Position numbers and translations under genes: made by a program. Under the pieces are notes generated by a model, which had not been told where the DNA came from, did no database searches, and worked only from the letters and a program-made list of their open reading frames with translations. This document shows, piece after piece, positions 59,383 through 64,000 of a DNA stretch of 64,000 bases. The stretch's first letter is position 1. Each line of letters begins with the position of its first letter. Origin of the DNA: Pontederia crassipes (lineage: Eukaryota > Streptophyta > Magnoliopsida > Commelinales > Pontederiaceae); assembly GCA_030549335.1 (NCBI GenBank), contig CM060194.1, positions 73,320,077-73,384,076 on the forward strand. Direction: 5' to 3'.

Positions 59383-61037
59383 TTGAATTTTTTGTCAATT
59401 GTGAATTTGACTTGGAATAAATTTTGTACTATGCAGATGTATCGATTTGTTAAAAGTAAAAACAAAGGAAATGAGTTGGTCGTCCCTAGAGCTCTCAGTA
59501 CTCCGTCTGCTCCTATATCAGTAACGGGCATTCGCATAACAGAGCGTTCTTCTCCTCCGTCAGCTCCTAGATCAGCCACGGGCATTCGCATAATAGAACG
59601 TTATTCTCCGCTGGGTCCTTCCTCTCACGCTGATATTGCGGACTTGGATACACAATTGCCACAACAACCCGTCAGAGCTCATTGTTCCGTGGAAGACTCG
59701 GACCATGCTTCGTCAAATCGTGTTTACAAAGCATACGTGCAGCCAGATGAGAATTTAGGGTAAGTGTTATTTTATGTATATCAAATCATTATTCATGCTT
59801 TGATTCAGCCATGACATTTTATAATTATGTGTCCTTCCAGATTTGTACCGTCGAAACCAGCGGCTGCAGCAGTTAATAAAGTATTGTGACATAGGTATAC
59901 TGAAGCGTGGCTTACATGGAGGGAAGTTCCTTATGCCACGAGACAGATCTTATTTAATGAATTTCAGGTATCATTAGAAGCCAACATGATCATTAATATT
60001 TTTCTTCGTAATACATTAATTATTTTTAAACACTTACAGTCTAATGTGTGGTGGGAGCCCGAGCATACGGAAAAAATGTGGAAGGCTTTTAACTCTCGGT
60101 GCTCGAAGAGATTGTCCGCGATGCTTTCTTAAGCTCGAGCTGACGGAGAATGACCCAATTGGATCCCCGAAGCCGTTTGGATCGATTTGCTAGGAAAGTG
60201 GTCCACCGAGGAGTACAAAGTGAAATGCGAAAAAGCAAAAACCAGTCGAGAGTCTGACCAGGGAGCGTGCTTGCATTCGGGCGGATGTCTATCCACGAGC
60301 ACGATTGCTAAGAAAATGGTAAGGTCTTTCTCCGAACTCAGGACGAAATATTATACTTTAAGAAAATGGTAAGTGTCGAGAAAATATTATACTTTAAGTT
60401 GCAAATTTTAAAATATTATCTCATTGCAGGAGAAAGAGACGGGTAGACCACCTACTCATGACGAAATATTTTTCCGAACCCATCAGAAGAAGAATAAAGA
60501 ATGGGTTTCGAATTATGCCCGGGAGACATATGTATGTAAATTTTTGTGCCTTTATTTTTTTCTAAATTGCAAGTTAATAATTAATTAACAAAACTTTGAA
60601 GTCGATCACCTAGTCGTCGTTTGTAGTTAATTATTTTCTTTATATTTCAGGAGTCTTATAAAATAAAAGAAGTTGATCATATTACGCAAGCCACGCAGGA
60701 GGGGACCACACCGTTGACCCCAAGACAACTTTGGACGGACCACGTCGGCGTGAAGAAGGGTCGCATTTACGGACTTGGATCTTCTGTGAGTGACACAGAT
60801 ATTGGATATGGTCGACGAAGTACTTCAGATTCATCTCCTTCTAATATGCAAGAAATTGTGGATCGGGTGATCATCAAGTTTAGGGAAGAGGTCAGAAAGG
60901 AATTCGAAGAACGTGAACGTCGTAACAGGCTTGAAATGAAGAAAATGATGCATGCCTTCATGCGTGGCGAATTGAATGACGACGACACCGAGGTAGATTC
61001 ATATATAATACATAATTATTTTTGGAATTTGCTTTAA
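59383..61037 (+). pseudogene. TNPA-like (Ptta/En/Spm family) transposon protein, broken
   Basis: Companion DNA-binding protein gene of the CACTA element. Exon 1 ends at about 59759 (YVQPDENLG, then GTAAGT); exon 2 starts at 59841 (FVPSKPAAAA) and carries WLTWREVPYATRQILFNEFQ. A later exon has SNVWWEPEHTEKMWKAFNSR, WIPEAVWIDLLGKWSTEEY and KAKTSRESDQGACLHSGGCL, matching the W..LP..R and HTGG-like signatures of the plant transposase_24 (Ptta/En/Spm) family. The last part has RPPTHDEIFFRTHQKK and a charged coiled-coil end (EEVRKEFEERERRNRLEMKK). In-frame stops near 59888, 60131 and 60150 disable it. Confidence 0.87.
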
Positions 61038-62049
61038 TCTGATGGTTCATTGTACTCATTAGATTCATACGCACTTTAACATCAACATGGGTACTAACTT
61101 AGATTTTACTCTTCATCCCTTTCAGTTAGATCTGTAGACTTTCAAAGTTTTCACCGAAAATGGAGTGCAGACAGCTGGATCATGTAAATGTCAGTACTTA
61201 GTATAAATAAATATATTTGTAGTTTATGTTTCCTGTTTTTCCTGATTGGTCATGAACTTCAACATACTTCCTGATCACCGCATGAAATTATAGGAAAAAA
61301 ACTTAGCAACCTTATTTTAATGATAACTTTGGCATTTTGGATTTAAATGGTAATGATGATTAAAAGTCATATGCCTCTTTCTATTATTTTGGATGATTAT
61401 GCTCGATTTTGCTTTAATTTTGAGATTCGGCGTTAGCTTGTTAGTTTACGCATCTTCTATTAAATTTATCAAATTATGTTGATGTTAAATTCAAATTATT
61501 TTTTTATATTTTAGATTTTAGATTCAATTTAGTGCGCACTTTAGATTTTGCTCTTCAACACTTAACAAAACTGAATTCATGTTTTTTTTTGCATTTTCAT
61601 ATGTTATAACTCTTACTCTATTTCAATTTTGTGCAGTGATGTTTTGCGACCAAGACGTTATGCGAATTGAACTTCAGCTTTTCGTCATGACGAAGACGTT
61701 ATGCCGTTCCATTATGTGATGTTCAATTTGTTTCAATGTTTGGATTATGTGAATTAATTGTGCCGTTCAATTATCTCGTTCCATTATGAATCATGTTTGG
61801 ATTATCTGTGATGTGACGTAATTAAATATGTGATGCGATGTGATGTAAATTATCTGTGAATTACGTTATGCCGTTTCATTATGGATCAAATGTGTTGTAT
61901 TATATGTGTGAATTATCTGTGAATTCAATATTTTTTTTAAATTTTTTTTATGTTTTCGACGGTTCTGACCGTCAGAAACAGCTGAAATATTGCAATATTC
62001 AGCGGATTTTTTCGATACTTACCGACGGTTATATCCGTCGATACACAAT

Positions 62050-62350
62050 TATCGACGGTCGTAGCCCACGAGTAAAACCGTCGATACAAGATTGTCGACG
62101 GTTTGAACCGTCGATACTATCGATGGTTCAAGCCGCCGATATATATCGACGATTAAAATCGTCGATAGTATCCACGGTTCAAGCCGCCGATAGATATCGA
62201 CGGCACGAACCGCCGATACTATCGACGGTTTAAGCCGCCGATAAATATCGACGGCTCGAACCGTCAATACTATTGTCGGTTCAAACCGTCGATATATATC
62301 GACGGTCCTAACCATCGATAATATTGACGGTTCGCACCGTCGATATTTCA
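62050..62350. repeat. Right subterminal array of about 10-11 short dyads
   Basis: Copies of TCGACGGTTTGAACCGTCGA and variants (centre GTTCAAGCC, GCTCGAACC, GGTCCTAACC) repeat at about 25-28 bp spacing. Each is an inverted repeat with roughly 6-8 bp arms and a 4-nt centre. They probably serve as clustered binding sites for the TNPA-like protein. Confidence 0.85.
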
Positions 62351-62581
62351 CGTTCGACTGCCGCGCCCGCCAGCTAATACCGATGGTTCAGAAGAAACCG
62401 TCGCAAAATATTTACGACGCCCCTTTTTCGCACGGACAATGTCTGTCGAAAGAACCGTCGAAAATCGCGATTTCCGACGGATCTGGCCATTTTACCGACG
62501 GTTAAAAGACAGTTTGCTTGTAGTGTTAGACGTAGAAAATCGTGATAATTTAGGGGTGATTAGAGAAAATAGTCCTTATAA

Positions 62582-63872
62582 TTTTTATATAATTGTATGT
62601 TATTATTATTTGGGCTCGAATCCAAGTTTATTTTAATTATTTTTTTCATTTTGGAAAATTTTTCATCTTGATATATGGTGTCAACAAATTACGCGTAATT
62701 TTGTTTCATTTATGTTGGATTTAATAGTCTGTGATTAGGCAAAGAAAACGAATAGTAAAAGATGTCTAATTACAATAGTAAATAGATTAAGATAAATAAA
62801 GAGGCATTTTTTTACAACGATAACTTTACTCCCCGATCAATTTCTTCTTGCAATCAACAACAATAAACAATAATCCTTAAATTTCCATTTTTTTCCAAAA
62901 CAATTTGTAAATAGAAAAGGATTAAAAGTAAACTCACAAATCCCAGTAAAAAATTCTCTATCATACCAAAACTCAGTTTCCAATACTATAGCTTTTATGA
63001 AGTCTGATCATTAGATTGCTTTCCTACGGCTCTGTAAATGTCATTTTAAGGAAAAGGGAAATATGGAAATGTCAAAATGGCCTTAGTCTACGTGAAATTG
63101 AGCATTTTATTGGTTACTTTTTTATTTAATTGACGTACGAAGCGTTTTTCGTGTATACACATATTTTTCTTTGTTTTTTTATCTTTCTTTATTAATAATT
63201 TAGATGATCATTAGTGATAACAAAAATATAATTCAAATAATCAACAAAAATTGTATTAATTATTTTAAATTTTTTACAAAATTTTACATATTATTATCCT
63301 TAGATATAATCATTTTTATATAATTTCTTTTTTTATAAAACTATTTTCTGTTATACGAATAGAAAAATAAAAAAATAAACATAAAACTTCTTAACATACA
63401 TTTCACGCGAAAAACACTTCATTTTCCTCGGCCTTTTTATCCCACGAAAAGGTAATTACCTTTATATTCGGTTGTCCGTTAAAATATTGCTAAGTGCAAT
63501 GGTTCACTTTTTTTTCCTTTTTTACATTTTTCGATCATCATTTGTAACGCTTTCAATTGATTCCTGACACGTGAAGACCGTCTTAAGACATTGTGAATAT
63601 ACTAAATATTTGACTAAAATTGGTCAACAATTATAACACATAGGAGCAGAAAGATAAATGAATTCATAGACATAAAATATGAGAGTTATAAAGTGTGAAA
63701 GCCTAAGAGTTATGACATGGTCTCATAAAATATTCTAAACTATTACATCACGCTTCATAGTAACACGTGAAAGAAAGATAAATGAGTTCCTAAGTTCTTG
63801 TGTTTCAATGTTGTCTGAGCATTGTTATCGATGCACACTCCTACATCCACTATCGTTGATTTGGGCTTATAC
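62582..63872. other. AT-rich intergenic DNA
   Basis: About 1.3 kb of AT-rich sequence with poly-A/T runs and no supportable gene, RNA or complete transposon end. Confidence 0.5.
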
Positions 63873-64000
63873 AACAATAATAAAATTTTATCCCACTATG
63901 TGGGGTCGGCTATATGGATCATACGACTTCGTTAATCCATGTTCATAAGATTCGACAGGATTTTACGCTAGCTGTCGGGGCCTAACACAACCCTCCTTCT
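63873..64000 (-). mobile_element. Au-like SINE, cut by the window edge
   Basis: Same family and orientation as the SINE at 49286: (CAA)/(TAA) tail complement, CCCACTATGTGGGGTCGGCT, ATGGATCATACGAC, TTCATAAGATTCGACAGG, GCTGTCGGGGCCTAACACA. It lacks about 30 bp between ATACGAC and AATCCATGTTC relative to the other copy. The minus-strand 5' end lies beyond the window. Confidence 0.8.

Larger units (their letters stand above)
54070..62525 (+). mobile_element. CACTA (En/Spm) transposon, 8456 bp, with TNPD-like and TNPA-like genes
   Basis: Starts CACTATAAGAAAAAGTCATA and ends CAGTTTGCTTGTAGTG; TTA lies on both sides (54067-54069 and 62526-62528). Layout: a left subterminal array of CGACGGT/ACCGTCG motifs (54095-54800), a GC-rich minisatellite (54975-55405), a TNPD-like pseudogene, a TNPA-like pseudogene, and a right array of regularly spaced dyads (62050-62350). 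It is the best preserved of the three large CACTA elements, but both genes contain stops and frameshifts, so it is probably not autonomous. Confidence 0.94.
53165..62581. mobile_element. Inverted-repeat (MULE-like or foldback) element interrupted by the 8.5-kb CACTA
   Basis: The left arm (about 53165-53430) and right arm (about 53875-54069, continuing at 62526-62581 beyond the CACTA) are inverted copies: ACCCTTGCTATAAGTGTTAC pairs with GTAACACTTATAGCAAGGGT, and TATTTTCTCTGACCATCCCT pairs with the AGGGGTGATTAGAGAAAATA region. Without the CACTA the element is roughly 960 bp with a very GC-rich centre (53440-53870) containing C and G runs. Long terminal repeats and lack of genes suggest a Mutator-like or foldback MITE. 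Exact outer ends and target duplication were not resolved. Confidence 0.75.

Noticed and set aside
62050..62350. Evenly spaced palindromic repeats resembling a CRISPR array
   Set aside because: The units vary, the spacers are only a few bases, the context is a plant CACTA end, and no cas genes exist.

Overview
Plant nuclear DNA, most likely from a monocot. The evidence is intron-containing plant genes with GT..AG junctions, two cell-wall genes (a pectinesterase and a beta-expansin), a ZAT-type C2H2 repressor, the plant nuclear-envelope protein WIT, and a repeat load of CACTA (En/Spm) transposons, a Ty3/gypsy element, an RTE-type LINE and Au-like SINEs. A Zingiberales source would fit, but I cannot prove it from this sequence. 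Intergenic DNA is strongly AT-rich.

There are five apparently intact protein genes, for which I reconstructed complete frame-consistent exon sets: pectinesterase (5409-7292, +, 5 exons, 349 aa), the peroxisomal import receptor PEX19 (9905-7646, -, 5 exons, 250 aa, ending in a CaaX box), beta-expansin (15706-16914, +, 4 exons, 286 aa), a three-finger C2H2/EAR repressor (44499-43405, -, single exon, 364 aa, second finger missing its last His), and WIT (52251-47213, -, 4 coding exons, 687 aa, tail-anchored). The pectinesterase and PEX19 genes are convergent, with 353 bp between stop codons.

Between and around the genes are four CACTA elements with recognisable CACTA..TAGTG ends and exact 3-bp target duplications: 1343-2059 (717 bp, TGT), 17830-24357 (6528 bp, AGT), 25991-35545 (9555 bp, GAA) and 54070-62525 (8456 bp, TTA). 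The two largest carry decayed TNPD-like (Tnp2 with DUF4218/DUF4216) and TNPA-like (Ptta/En/Spm) genes. The 6.5-kb element was entered by a gypsy retrotransposon only 48 bp from its end, and that retrotransposon stops in the middle of reverse transcriptase. The three large elements share one plan: subterminal arrays of a CGACGGT/ACCGTCG motif, then a GC-rich block of GATCCGGCCGC-like repeats, then coding sequence.

Several insertions are nested so that the empty site can be read in the same window. The 8.5-kb CACTA splits the right arm of an inverted-repeat element (53165-62581). The 6.5-kb CACTA sits in an inverted repeat (17380-17829 and 24361-24771). A SINE in a WIT intron sits in one copy of a 109-bp tandem duplication, and the other copy is the unoccupied site. 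A decayed RTE LINE at 45872-46550 ends in the same tail as the SINEs, suggesting a LINE/SINE partnership. I found no rRNA, tRNA, CRISPR or clear microRNA genes.
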